A stretch of DNA of 64,000 nucleotides, from positions 9,053,001-9,117,000 of the forward strand of contig JAPFBL010001617.1 in the NCBI GenBank assembly GCA_026182355.1, written 5' to 3'. This DNA comes from Hermatobates lingyangjiaoensis (lineage: Eukaryota > Arthropoda > Insecta > Hemiptera > Hermatobatidae). The notes beneath the pieces are model-generated. The model was not told the origin of the DNA. It ran no database searches and saw nothing but the letters and a program-made list of their open reading frames with translations. Made by a program: the position numbers and the translations under genes. The number at the start of each line of letters is the position of its first letter. The stretch's first letter is position 1. Of the stretch, positions 25,274 to 35,759 are shown in pieces.

Positions 25274-28200
25274 ATAATAGCTGTGAGTTCATGGTGTTAC
25301 TACCTTGAGGTTAAAAGTGTAATAGGTACTAATACTAATACTAATCATTCATCTCTTTTATGACGAAGTTTAGAACAACATTTTTGCCACACCTGCTCCA
25401 CTGTTTTCGTTGTACTCCATGTGTGATCCCATGTTTGATTCATTCAAATCCATCTGTTCCTTCGTTTCATTTGCCTATAATATTACACTAGATTCATTAA
25501 CATTTTTGAGAGTTAACATCATTCAGATAATGCCACTTTAATCAAATATTCTCTTAAAACCGAACGGTATCCCCATTTTGACAGCTTCCACTCTCTTCTC
25601 ATTTTTGATGAAGTATTATTTTTCAGAATAAATTGAATAAATAATTATTTTTTTTATTGTTGTTGATTAAAGTTGGTTAATTAAAATTACGGGTTGTTTC
25701 AGTATAAATTTCAGTTGTGATTCGGAATTTCTCTGTTGTTCAAGTGACAAAGGAACAGTTCACATCTTTGCTCTTAAAGAGACTCGACTGAATAGAAGAT
25801 CAACGTGAGTATAAGAAAGCTTATTTTCTTACATAATTTGTTTTGTCAGCTTTATACCTTTATATTCTATTGCTAACATAAATTATTTTGCGTTAAAATT
25901 GTTGTATAAATTATAATGAATTAAAATTTTTATAAATTTTTTCATGCAGTGACATATCAATTACATTTAATTTATGAAGGGCAAAACATTTTTTTAATAA
26001 TTTATGGCCTTAACTCGAAAGTTTTGTGAGTCGTAATGATTCACTCATAGCTAAGAAAGACGTCTTACACATTGTGGTGGTATCATGAAAATATATACTT
26101 CTTTACTGAGATATCGAGTTTCTTTTCTTTGTGGTCTGGTTATTGTTTATAAATTATGACGTTTATAATTTTAAGTTTATAATGAATGTAAGGTAAACTA
26201 GTTCAACTATAATCTCTGAAAAATAATTCTTTTTGTGTTTATTCTATCTTTCGTTCTTTGTATTAGAATCTAAACTTGTTATTCTATTATTATTATAGAT
26301 AATGTCAATTAGATAATAATAATTAATTATTATGTTAATTAATAATAAGGTTAATTAACTTTTTTTGTCCCTCCAGTTTGAATTTAAGACTTTCCAGTGG
26401 TTCATAACGTTTCAGCTTAACTTAAACACTGCTCTCTTCAAAATCATTATATTTCAGTAAATATAATGAAACACTTATCACTGTGTTTTATTTTAATACT
26501 TTACATAAAAGAAAGCTGTACAGTAAGGCAAAGTGAGTTTTAATTCGTAAGTAATTTCTAGAATTTCCTGTTTGCATTCAGATGTCTTTATATATTTCGG
26601 TAGTTTGAAACAGTGTAATTATACTTAACCTTCATCCTATTTTTAGCATTATAGGAGGTACATAAAATTTATAGATTTTCCTTTATTTCTCCATCAGCTT
26701 TATTTAATTCAATTTTTTTTTCAATTAGAATGATAATATTTAGAATATTTCATATGATAGGTAGTTATGTAGTAGTAATGTGCATATGATTATTTGTATG
26801 CATTTAATTCAAGGATATATTTCTCAAAAGAATCTGTATTATGATGTTTTTAAGCTGTTTTGTATGGATCATTGTTATGAAGGTGTAATATTTTTGCTTT
26901 ACTGAAATGATAAAACGATTTACGATTATTAGTGGAAACATTTTAAATATTATCTAGTACTGTATACATGTCTTGTGAGTACCTCATTGTGGTGCCGATG
27001 AAATACTTGTAAATTTTGTAATGGCATATCAATAAATCATAGGGATTTTCACTCTACTTTCAATCAATAATGAATCAGATTAATCTACCTTAATGAAAAA
27101 CTGTGATATTCTAATGATATATTCCTCTTTGATTATGTTTCTATTTAATCAAAAAAAAGGCTACATGATTCAAATGGTGTAAAAAGTTTTTAAAACTTAA
27201 ATACTTATTAGAAGTTGCTCTTAATTGCAGGTTTTCTCAAATGACCTTTCTTGGGAACTATGTAGAGTCACAGTGGGCTTTAGCTAATTTTACTGTACCT
27301 CCTGAGTGTGCCTGTATTTGTGCTTTCGGATCTAGAAACTCTGTTATAGGTAAGTTGATTATTTGTAAACTTGATTATTATTATTTACTACCTTGAATGA
27401 TGATAATTCTTCTTTTTGCTACTTTATTTCCATAAGTTATGCACAAACAAAAATACAATAATTTTGTAATTGTTTAATTCTTAACCTTATTAATTACAGT
27501 GTTCTTCAGTCCACAATTATGGAAATAATTAGTAATTAAACAATATTTTATTTTTAATTTAGTAAAAATTAGTTCTCTTACAATTCGAACATTATAGGTT
27601 TTATTTAATGTAATGAAATATACTAGAACTAGCGTAAGTTTATTTACGAGGGCGGATTGATAAGTCAGTGACTTTTTGAATTTCCTGCGCAGTTACTCCA
27701 AATGCAACAGTGCTGCCGTCATCTGTAATCTATTAGTGGACAACTATCTAATTATGAGGCAGCTACCACGTGTAGTCGGTGTTTGATAGGCCTTCAAAGC
27801 AGGCAACCTCGTGTATTTTTACGAAAATGGAAAAAAGTGAATTTCGTGTGCTGATTAAGCATTACTTTTTACGTAAAAAATCCATCACTGAAACTAAGGA
27901 AAGACTTGATAAATGCTACGGGGACTCGGCACCATCAATTTCAATGGTTAAGAAGTGGTTTACAGAGTTCCGTTGGGGTCGTACCTGCACTAGTGACGCC
28001 GAACGTTCAGGTCGACCAAAAGAAGTGATCACGCCGGAAATCGTCGATAAAATCCATGAAATGATATTGGATGATCGGAGAATGAAAGTGCGAGAGTTGG
28101 CTCATGCTTAGGCATCTCAACTGAACGAGTACATAATATTTTACACGAATATTTCGACATGAAAAAACTCTCCGCGAGATGGGTGCCGCGATTGCTCACA

Positions 28201-29151
28201 CTTCACCGCAATCGTGTGACCACTTCAAAGAGTGTTTAGCGATGTTCAACCGTAATCCGGACGAATTTTTGCGCCGTTTTGTTACTGTGGACGAAACATG
28301 GATCCATCACAACACGCCAGAGACCAAGGAACAATCAAAACAGTGGATTGCTGTGGGTGAACGTGGACCAAAGAAAGCCAAACAGAGTCTAGAGCCAACA
28401 AGGTCATGGCCACAGTTTTTTGGGATGCACGTGGTGTCATTCACATCGATTACCTTCATTACATCATTCACAAATGATCACCGGCGAATATTGTGCAAAG
28501 CTTTTGAACAGATTCGACGTTGATTTGAAGCAAAAATGGCCGCATTTGGTAAAGAAGAAAGTGCTGTTCCATCAAGACAATGCACGTGTGCACACTTGTC
28601 CAGTCAAGATGGCCAAAATCCATGAATTGGGATACGAACTGTTACCCCATCCAGTATATTCTCCTGATTTAGCCCCCTGCGACTATTTTCTGTTTCCAAA
28701 CCTAAAGAAATGGCTGGGCGGTAAGAGATTTGAGTCGAATGAACAAGTCATTACCGAAGAAAACGCGTATTTTGAGAGCTTTGAGAAAACGTATTATTTG
28801 GAGGGAATAAAAAAATTAGAAAAACGCTGGACTAAATGTATCGAGCTAAAAGGTGACTATGTAGAAAAATAAAATGTTTCTTTGCCGAAAAAATTTTGTT
28901 TTATTCAAAAATTCACGGACTTATCAAACCGCTCTTGTATTTACCTAAATAACGGTGGACAGCAAACCTGGGTATGTCATTTGTTAGTTTTCTTAAAAAT
29001 ATCATATTTAACTGTATTACCTTTATATTGTTTTTTTTCAGCCATTTGTGTTGATGGAACATTTCATAAATATGTGTTCAGCGCAGATGGTAATTGTAAT
29101 CGAGAGTCATACGACGTGTTTCTGGATGCTTTTGGGGATGATTTATTTTAG
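15349..29151 (+). CDS. WDR45: WD repeat domain phosphoinositide-interacting protein 4 (WIPI4)
   Basis: Eight exons: 15349-15400, 15481-15555, 16339-16531, 16773-16953, 21350-21558, 25703-25804, 27231-27349 and 29042-29151. They total 1041 nt and give 346 residues, close to the roughly 360 of the vertebrate protein; all introns are GT-AG and phases agree. The start was chosen because [17 protein letters not shown] aligns with the family N-terminus. Landmarks: [62 protein letters not shown], the LRRG lipid-binding motif ([12 protein letters not shown]), [25 protein letters not shown] and an acidic end. PROPPINs of this type bind PI3P on forming autophagosomes and recruit the ATG2 lipid-transfer protein. 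No disabling change seen. Introns 4, 5 and 7 are swollen by mobile elements. Confidence 0.96.
17180..17460. repeat. Inverted Penelope-type cassette pair, family P6
   Basis: The left arm, read on the minus strand, contains CCGGACGATAAGCAATTGTT followed by CGAAA. The right arm on the plus strand at 17381-17405 contains CATGAAGACGG, GACAGTC and GAAA. A (TA)n lies between them and another follows at 17455. The framework matches the P1 core but the sequences are distinct and the cores are partly mutated. It sits in WDR45 intron 4. Confidence 0.5.
17466..17945. repeat. P1 cassette palindrome
   Basis: A minus-strand P1 copy (17466-17715) faces a plus-strand copy (17730-17945). The plus copy has the core CTGACGAAGACAGCTTGTTA, then CGGTTGAAA, at 17870-17898; the minus copy has GAAA changed to GAAG. 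The flanking strand GACT upstream could pair with AGTC downstream in intact copies. The same TTTCACGTG hairpin follows at the end. Confidence 0.75.
18005..18250. repeat. Inverted cassette pair, family P3
   Basis: Arms of about 110 bp: the left contains CGAAGAAGAGTGACACAC, and the right carries its complement near 18210-18240. The right arm has the core CTGAAGACAGATTGCC followed by CGAAAA at 18167-18187, with CTC before it and GAG after it. The left arm has the same layout with changes. It ends in (TA)n. Confidence 0.6.
18355..18500. repeat. Weak inverted repeat, possible cassette remnant
   Basis: GTCGTCTGGAGAAGGAGTG at about 18364-18382 has a rough complement near 18465-18490, where CTGACGACGACC occurs. 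No GAAA follows, so any core here is incomplete. The centre is rich in GAGA/TCTC. Confidence 0.35.
18920..19170 (+). pseudogene. Mariner-family transposase fragment
   Basis: The plus strand reads [32 protein letters not shown] and, after frameshifts, ELLLDHPT with a Ser-rich end. This corresponds to the catalytic middle of mariner transposases, where the Asp of the HxDNA block is replaced by Cys. It is independent of the mariner at 27.6 kb and much older. It lies in WDR45 intron 4. Confidence 0.6.
19391..20866 (-). mobile_element. Non-autonomous Helitron-like element
   Basis: On the minus strand the 3' end is the hairpin CCCGGGTAAAGCCGGG, a short spacer and CTAG (19391-19394) followed by T, the classic Helitron terminus. 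The other end at about 20866 reads TATATAAATGAATGTATATC, then TGTCTGTTTATACTCGATAG, matching the usual arthropod Helitron 5' end. The roughly 1.48 kb between has no helicase frame. It lies in WDR45 intron 4; the P1 cassette begins immediately beyond its 5' end. Confidence 0.75.
20868..21060. repeat. Minimal P1 palindrome
   Basis: Arms of about 70 bp match almost perfectly: minus core 20912-20940, plus core 20955-20983, separated only by AGTCAAAAACCCAA. The distal block of complete P1 copies is missing. The same minimal form with the same junction occurs at 57241-57430. It ends with the TTTCACGTGTTTATGTGAAA hairpin. Confidence 0.85.
21064..21122. repeat. (TA)n microsatellite
   Basis: About 29 uninterrupted TA units directly follow the minimal P1 palindrome in WDR45 intron 4. 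Confidence 0.97.
22190..22930 (-). mobile_element. Merlin DNA transposon relic (ISXO2/IS1595-like transposase)
   Basis: Minus-strand frames at 22901-22608 and 22626-22369, overlapping with a frameshift, encode a Merlin-type transposase: [49 protein letters not shown] (first catalytic Asp), VFGAVERG and [14 protein letters not shown] (second Asp). The expected third catalytic residue lies in [11 protein letters not shown], where the family has Glu and this copy has Lys. Upstream zinc-binding sequence is missing. The tail [12 protein letters not shown] follows. It is a dead copy inside WDR45 intron 5. Terminal inverted repeats were not fixed. Confidence 0.85.
23160..23990. other. GC-richer island of unknown origin
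   Basis: This block in WDR45 intron 5 is far less AT-rich than its surroundings, with features such as CCGACTTTCGGCCTTCACGA and paired half-sites near 23490-23520. Its chance frames (23508-23720 plus, 23545-23943 minus) match nothing I know. The abrupt composition change suggests an inserted sequence, perhaps a retrotransposon 5' region, but I have no positive identification. Confidence 0.35.
24040..24340 (-). repeat. Divergent P1-like cassette, family P5
   Basis: The minus strand reads CATGACAAGGTCCATTTAAC followed by CGAAAGATCGTAGTC, with GGT/ACC as stem II. The following TTATTTCTGGATTTCATACT and CATTGATATAT keep the P1 order with different sequence. The CTGANGA box is decayed to ATGACAA. 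Confidence 0.55.
25216..25276. repeat. (TA)n microsatellite
   Basis: About 30 TA units with one T interruption, in WDR45 intron 5. Confidence 0.95.
27647..28937 (+). mobile_element. mariner transposon, full length but frameshifted
   Basis: Inverted ends of about 30 bp (left CGAGGGCGGATTGATAAGTC, right its imperfect complement) are flanked by TA at 27645-27646 and 28938-28939, the mariner target duplication. The 1291-bp length is normal. The transposase reading starts at ATG 27827 with the helix-turn-helix region, then moves across three frames through at least two frameshifts near 28110-28180 and another near 28430. Recognisable blocks: [20 protein letters not shown] (first Asp), [10 protein letters not shown] (second Asp) and [14 protein letters not shown] (third Asp), spaced as DD34D. 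It sits in WDR45 intron 7, same strand as the host, and is inactive as it stands. Confidence 0.95.
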
Positions 29152-30860
29152 TATTTTGGGAATATTGACATCCATATTGTGGTGCTAACAGTCCAGATGA
29201 GCTTGAGACTTTCTATAGAATGGTGTATTTTTCCTATCCCCTAAAAGAAAAGAAGAAAGAACTATTCTAGACTGTTTGAAATATTTAACTGATTTTATGT
29301 AAAACTAATGTATAATAGCTTTATTTATGTTTGCAATTTTCTTGATCAGAGGAACGTGCTCTATTCTTAGTTCTAATAATAAGGCCATATTCTGAAAATG
29401 AATGTTCCTTTTAAACTCATTATGACCTGAGTGATGTCTCTCTTTGGTATAATGTGAAAATTATTGAATTAAGTGGAAGATATATTTGAAATAAATAATA
29501 TATTTAATTACTTGTAAGCTATTTTGCAAATCAAGATGTGTTCTGTTTATTGTGATCATTTCATTAAAGCGCTTCGTTTTGTAAAAAAAAAGGAATTATT
29601 TAATCTCTTGTAAATATGATTTGTAAATGCTTGTAATTTATTTTTATAATATATTGTTACTTTTTACATTTATTTGATTTAATTTTTACATCATATTTGA
29701 TGTTTTTTGGTTATACTATATGCCAAGAAAACAATAATTGTCATGTTAATCATATGTTTAGTATAGCTAAACATAGGAAATTCTTGCATTATCTATATTG
29801 AAAGGACGGTGTAGCTATTATTATGGTTTTAAAAGTCTTCAGCATTAAACAATTAAGTGATATTAATATGTCTTAATTTGAATTAACTTTTTCCGTTAAA
29901 GAGAAGGAAAAGTGTTATTAATTTCGTCACTTCAGTAATAATTTAACTTGGTTCTTATCACCTTTACATTATTGTTCAATTTCAGTCTAAAACTTCAATT
30001 ATTATAGAGATTAATTAATAGTATAGATTAATCAATTAAATCAGTAGTTTTAGAGAAAATTGATTTAAATAATAACTTTATAGTCACACATAGGACATTT
30101 CTTTGTAAAACATGGAAAAATTTGTCTACATTAACTAAGTTGCGTTCGAATTTCTTTTTTATGTTATATTACCGTTTTAGTTTCAAAAAAAATTGTGATT
30201 ACATCTGATCACGTTGTTGTGCAAGTCCGAATATTTTGTTCTGATTTTAGGAATCTTTAAATAATTGAAAAATAAGTGGGTATTAAATATCACACAGTGC
30301 CCTCACTGAAGAGCTTAGAGTGTAATTTTAAGTAGTTAAATTGGTATGATATTAATTGTAAAGTTCGAGTAATCAAAACAAATCATTATGGGTATATATA
30401 AAACAGATGAACTAACACTTACAGGTGAAAAAATAAAATGCATACAGTAGATTAGTTTTCTGACAAAAGTACTTTGCAGAGTAGAGAGATGAAGGAATGA
30501 AAGAAGTGAACACAGAAGTAATCTGTCCTTCTTCATTTTAAACTCCGTACTGCGTACTATGATATGTATTCCTTAAACTCTACTGATTTATACATTAATA
30601 TGTTACCTATGTTCTATAAGTCGTATTTAAAAAGACTGTGTTGCAAAATAATCATAGGAGCTGTTAGCGTATTTTATTTACTCAACGTCCGTCCTTGGTT
30701 GTTCGATGTCGAAACTACCAGCAGCGAGTCGTATCCATAGCCAGACTTATGGAGTGCAACTTTCTAAGCAAATCTCCATCTAAGACCCACGAAGTAATGC
30801 AGGGTAAACCAAATATAATACAGATTCGAGCTTAATTTATTATTAGTTAAGATGGGTTGA
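29152..30860. other. WDR45 3' UTR and downstream DNA
   Basis: An AATAAA at 29491-29496 is one candidate poly(A) signal for WDR45. The rest is AT-rich DNA without a convincing frame or repeat, apart from less AT-rich sequence at about 30660-30800 that I cannot identify. Confidence 0.4.
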
Positions 30861-30870
30861 ATACATATAA

Positions 30871-31033
30871 GGATTCCCTTTGATCTACTGTTCTGGAGAA
30901 TAGTTGTGTTGATGTGCATATGCCAACTAGGGCAGTTTTTTATATTGATGTAAAACTCAATATAAAAAACTGCTTTACTTTACTCATGCACATCAACGCA
31001 ATTAATCTTCAGAACAACAGGTTAATGGAAATC
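30871..31033. repeat. Palindrome with perfect central hairpin
   Basis: The centre pairs GCAGTTTTTTATATTGA with its exact complement around an 8-nt loop (about 30933-30973). Outside it, GTTGATGTGCAT and flanking sequence at 30871-30920 recur inverted at 30984-31033 with a few changes. It is probably a foldback MITE or cassette pair. Confidence 0.75.
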
Positions 31034-31305
31034 AGGCATTAGACATATTCACATAATCAAACAACCTTTTCCAACAAAAATTTTCCATGTGGAAAACTGA
31101 AAAGGAAAGGAAGAGGGATAATACAAGTGAGAAACCCGGTTTATGGATATCAGGACGATGTGGATGAACTCATTTCAAGACTGGATCTTCTAACTTAGGC
31201 CCCACATTGCATAGAAACAGTGGACCATTCATTAAAGATTCGTATTCACTTGCTGGTGTGTTATTCTGTACTGTACTGTAATAAACACGTTATTTATACA
31301 TTGAA

Positions 31306-31800
31306 CTAGCAAACCTACCCGTCTTTGATGGAATCAAAAATTCGATTGTACTTGGTATTCCAGAATATCATTAGAAATTATAGAATAGTAGAAAATACCA
31401 TTATTAGTGTAGTGTTAAACAAATGCTTCTGTATACACCACATTAGATGTCTGTCCTTCAGGTTCATGGAAGAACAAAGAGTTGGAACCTCTGAATCTTG
31501 AGCAGGCAAACTACAGTTGACCATTTGAGAAAAACTTGGTCTCATTCACTTCAATTCCTGCGTTAGATAAAGCTTCCCCTTGCAACTTAGTTAACGTCAT
31601 TGTGAAACAGAATCTGACGGCACTTTGCAATGGTTTGAACGAAAACGGATAATGGCTCGGAATCAATAGTATGTGTGGTATACACACAAGCTCCCCAATA
31701 CCACACCCAGTCATAATGTCCGCCCCTATGCCATATCTGTGTAGAGCACGAACTCAGTCGTGTCCCTTTTCACATTTCCCGAAAAGTTTCGTAACATGAA
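31306..31800 (-). mobile_element. Helitron 3' fragment with helicase C-terminus
   Basis: The minus strand ends in GGTTTGCTAG at 31306, the Helitron 3' CTAG. The frame at 31714-31511 reads MTGCGIGELVCIPHI, KPLQSAVRFCFTMTLTKLQG and FFSNGQL, the last part of a RepHel PIF1-like helicase. It is the same family as the copies at 41.7, 42.4 and 44.2 kb. It breaks off at about 31800 where non-LTR sequence begins. Confidence 0.8.
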
Positions 31801-31805
31801 ATTTG

Positions 31806-32235
31806 TGACGTTATATATGTTGTCCATGGAGCCTTATGGGAAGGCCAATTTGAGGAAGCCCAATATAGAAAGTACTCAATACAGACTAACAATATTGCTG
31901 TCGATTGAATAGGTCCACTTATGACGCGATATGGAATCTGGGCCATTTTGTTAAAGGGGTACAGGGAAAGTGGTGGGCGTATTCCTTGATGTAAAAGGTC
32001 TTTTCGACCATATCGAAATTTGCGACCTGCTCTAATAAGAGAACTACGAATGCTTGATGTTGATCTATTTGTATGGTCATGTGCTATTTCAGTAATAGAG
32101 GGATTGTAGGGAGAACTATTAATGGAGCCACCATGTGGTGAAGTGGATGCCCCCCCGGAGTCCCTCCTCAACCCAATCTTGTTTACTATCCTGTTTGAAC
32201 CCATGTTCATGGACTTGGCTATTGAGGGTCCTCCT
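31806..32235 (+). mobile_element. Non-LTR retrotransposon, reverse transcriptase fragment
   Basis: Broken plus-strand frames include GVFLDVKGLFDHIEICDLL, with the FLDV catalytic block, and later SLLNPILFTILFEPM, in the position of the usual QGSVLSP block. Frameshifts and stops separate them. The larger piece at 32890-34390 has the same strand and is probably the continuation of the same element, split by about 650 bp that include an exon-like segment. Confidence 0.65.
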
Positions 32236-32498
32236 CTTGTGATCTTGTTGTCTTCTTTAATGTTGATTCTGGGCAATGATTAACGAAAAGGCTAATAAGC
32301 CACAGAACATAATACGGAGAAGAAGCTCCAGATTTAATCTATCATCCGAGAAATTGTTGAATTGAAGAAGAAAGGGAATTAGAGTTCACTGTCCCAACCA
32401 TTACTCATTCTCCAGTGTTCCCAAGATAGCCATTTTTTGATCCAATTTTGTCAAATTTTAGTTTTTTCAAAGTGGTTTGTTACTTACATCTTTGAAAG

Positions 32499-32602
32499 TG
32501 CTCTTACCAAACTGGCAAATATCATTAATAGTCGAGTACCAGCAGCAACAGTACAGACTGTCAGCGAGTTACTATCTATACGAAACTATCCCCATTTAAT
32601 TG
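32499..32602 (+). CDS. Possible exon of an unidentified gene
   Basis: This 104-bp open segment is bounded by AG (32497-32498) and a strong donor GTAAGT (32603). It reads ALTKLANIINSRVPAATVQT, then VSELLSIRNYPHLI, a composition and helical pattern typical of a real alpha-helical repeat protein rather than chance AT-rich frames. The upstream polypyrimidine tract is poor. I do not recognise the protein, and no neighbouring exon in a matching phase was found; flanking introns would have to be long. Confidence 0.35.
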
Positions 32603-32889
32603 GTAAGTTTTTTTCTTTTTTTTACTGAATAGGGTTGTGGTGTTGGGTATTAGGCTAAGTATGTTTTTTAACCATACACGCACACACAGTCATAATCAAA
32701 AATGCATATAAAATGAATTATAAACAACAAAGGATATATATACATAAAATTAGAAAGGGGAGTACAGAAAAAGTCTTGCACCGGCACATTTTTTCCCCGC
32801 AAAGACCCTGGTTTTTGGTGCATAATGTATGTTGGTCTATTCAGACTGCCGTATATAACTTGTCCGTATCTGAGTTATAGCTTTTTCTA

Positions 32890-34390
32890 ACTTCTTGCTG
32901 TTGGTGGTTGATGCAATAGTGCTTGATCTGGTGGTAAGTGTAAATGGTTATATGAACCTAATAAACTCTTGGACTCAACAACTTAAAATTTCTTTTAATG
33001 AAGATAAATCACAAGCTCTTCATATATATAGAGGACGCAAAAGATTTCCTGAGATGCCTGTTTATTATGGAAACCGGCCATTGCAGTCAGTCAGCTAAAG
33101 TGTCTAGGACTAACATCTGTCAGAAGGTAGCATGGGATCTGCATATAAAACAAGTGGCAGACAAAAGTTAGCAGTTTGTAAACGTCCTGTGAAGGTCAGC
33201 AAGGGCTACTGGGGTCTCCAAGTGAAGCTCTAGGATGATTGAGTAATTTATCAAGGTGTTTTTTTATACTAGTGATTTTGTATGCTGTATCGGTCTGGCT
33301 GAAAGCATTACGGTTGAAACGCAAAAGAAAACGGCTGGAGAAAGTTCAAAGGTTGTTCGCAGTAAAATTGATCGAAGAGTATCGAACGATATCATACGAT
33401 GGTGCATGTATAATTGCAGGCATACCATCTATCTGTTTCAAGGCGCAAGACCGGTCTTATTTCAAGAATAAAAAGTTGCGAGCTGGTAGAAGGTATTGAT
33501 TGAACTGAGCTTGACAAAACATTACAGTTTCTTCTTTAGTCTCATCCAGGTGAAATGCAAGGGATTTATTGTAACAAGGAAGAAACGGCAATGTTTAACA
33601 TATTTACGAACGGTAGCAAAGGTGACAATGTTAGTTGTGCCTTTGTAGTCTACAAGAAAGAAACAGTAAGATATGAAAAAGGGTTTCGTCTCGACGGCTT
33701 CTACTCTAACCGTCAAGCTGAATAGTTAGCAATATTGAAGGCTGTGGAGTGGGCGCACAAGAACCTGCCAAGGGTGGTTGTGGCTAATATCCTATCCGAC
33801 AGCCAGGTTGTAGTTGTCTCTTTGCAGAACTGGGATAACCATCTCCCTTTGGTAGAATAAATTAGAAAGTAGCTATATACACCAAATCAGAAGATTTTTA
33901 CATTCAAATCCAGTTTGGATAAACCCATGTAGGAACCTTCAAGACACTTGGGGCTTGCTCTAAAGTAGATAATCACCAGGAAGTTTTTACTATCTCCGAG
34001 AGAGCGTTCCAGGATGTCCCATGCTATTGTGAACCATATGTTGACACAAATACTTTCAGTATATAAGAAGATGCTATCATACCTCCATTGATTCAATGTT
34101 GCACGCACGGACACCTACCTACCCATATGATTAAGTCAAACAATAGACCACCTTCTGTGTGACTGCTCCGACTGAGACCAAGCTAGAGCCGAGCTTGTGC
34201 AGGGTTCAGTAATTAAGAAGAAAAGATGGCCCCGCCTAAACGAAAGCTGCTGGAGAATGACATATGGACTATGGTAGTACATTACATTTTTTAAAAAAAG
34301 GTATTTGAGAAGATACTGGACCTTAATTGAAGATATGTTTACTATCTGACAAAAGGAACAAGTAATACTTCTGTTAAGCATGTTGCTAAT
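32890..34390 (+). mobile_element. Non-LTR retrotransposon, RT end plus RNase H
   Basis: Plus-strand frames, broken many times, give the thumb region (INSWTQQLKISFNEDKSQAL, PVYYGNRPLQ), a connection region (EKVQRLFAVKLIEEYRTISY, IAGIPSI) and an RNase H domain starting FTNGSKGDNVSCAFVVY with ILSDSQVVV. A Cys/Asp-rich tail follows near 34150-34210. This order fits the R1/I group of non-LTR elements. The end near 34380 lacks a clear poly(A). Dead copy. Confidence 0.8.
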
Positions 34391-34398
34391 AAAGTACG

Positions 34399-34533
34399 TT
34401 TAAAACACACACACACACATCATCATCGAATAAACGTCAGAGAAGGATTACAGAACCTCAAAACATGTAAATCCGTCAAAATCTCGAGATAGAATTTTTT
34501 CATAATCACTAGACTTTACTTATAATAAAGTAG
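34399..34533 (-). repeat. Family B fragment with CA repeat
   Basis: ACACACACACACATCATCATCG, then AACCTCAAAACATGTAA and CGTCAAAATCTCGAGATAG, ending TTTACTTATAATAAAG: the inverted 5' end of family B, directly after the non-LTR remains. Confidence 0.8.
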
Positions 34534-34539
34534 CTAGGA

Positions 34540-35340
34540 AGTTTTGTTTACTTTTACACATGTTGAATATTTCTATTAATACGTACACACCAGGTTAAGA
34601 GTATGTTAATTAGCTTCTGGGCACCGATGTTTACCTTATATATCTGGTTGCTCTCAAATTAAAATCGTATTATAATAAGAACATATTTAATATAAAAGTT
34701 ATCATGACGAAAAAAATACATTAATCCATATTCCATGAAGCTTTTCTGTTGTAATTAAACTCCGGGCTGAGTTATTGTATAGATGATTTTATGAAAATCT
34801 GTTCCTGTAATATATAGTATTCACTAAAAATTCAACTACTGCTATACTGAAAATTATTTTCTCATATATATTGCATGCAATAATTTACACCTTCATATTG
34901 TTTTTATTTCATTATAAGAGTTAAAGAATAAACCTTAGTTCCCCAACAAAGTAATATCATTAGGAATTTATTTCAGCCATCTATGAGTTCATTTTCATGT
35001 AACGAATTTTACAATTTACATAAAATTTAAATTCATCATTAAAATATCTTTTTCTTAAGTTATATGATATGAAAGTGGATATTTTGCCTGAATTTAAACT
35101 GTATGTTAATTGCTCAAATTAGTAGAATGTTTGAGATACTGATATACATCACTAATTGTGTTAGTTTGTTGAGAGACTGAAATCTTATTCTTTAAGTCTT
35201 ATGTCATGGTGTTTTTCAAATTAAATAGTGCTATTTAAACAAAATTGTTATTGTTTTTACAATAGAACTGGAAGAAAAGTTTCAACGATTTGAATCGTAA
35301 GCTTAGAAACAGTACTATTGAAATAATATATTGTGATACT
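34540..35340. other. AT-rich DNA, nothing seen
   Basis: No credible frame, RNA gene or recognised repeat. Confidence 0.4.
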
Positions 35341-35359
35341 GTATCGATGTATGTATTGG

Positions 35360-35620
35360 AGTTGGGAAAGTGTCATCATATATGGCGGGAGGGGTTAGGT
35401 ACAGACAAATAAGAGCATTATTAGAGCCGTGTTATGTGAAGGGTGGGAGAATTACCATTCTGCTCTGGAGTGGGGCTAATGCACTGAGGCTAATGGATAT
35501 CGACCGCTCGCCACCCTCCCTTCCACCCTTCCCTCTCATCCCTTCGCCTCTTTATACCCATCATTTTTTTGTATTTGTTGATGAATTATTAACATCAAAC
35601 ACCTCCTGTGTTTAGGTTTT
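35360..35620. other. Less AT-rich block, unidentified
   Basis: A plus-strand frame of 81 residues spans this block but its Pro/Ser-rich translation (SPPSLPPFPLIPSP) looks like composition rather than a protein. The block may be an inserted fragment. Confidence 0.25.
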
Positions 35621-35759
35621 TGAATGTGCTTCTAAAAATTTAGGAATGCAGTTATAAACAACAAGATTTAAAGTAGCCATTTAGTAAATTTGTTGACGGT
35701 ATGTTCTTTTTACAAAGTCAATAAATAGCAAAATTTATGGTGCAATTTTTCCACTGATA

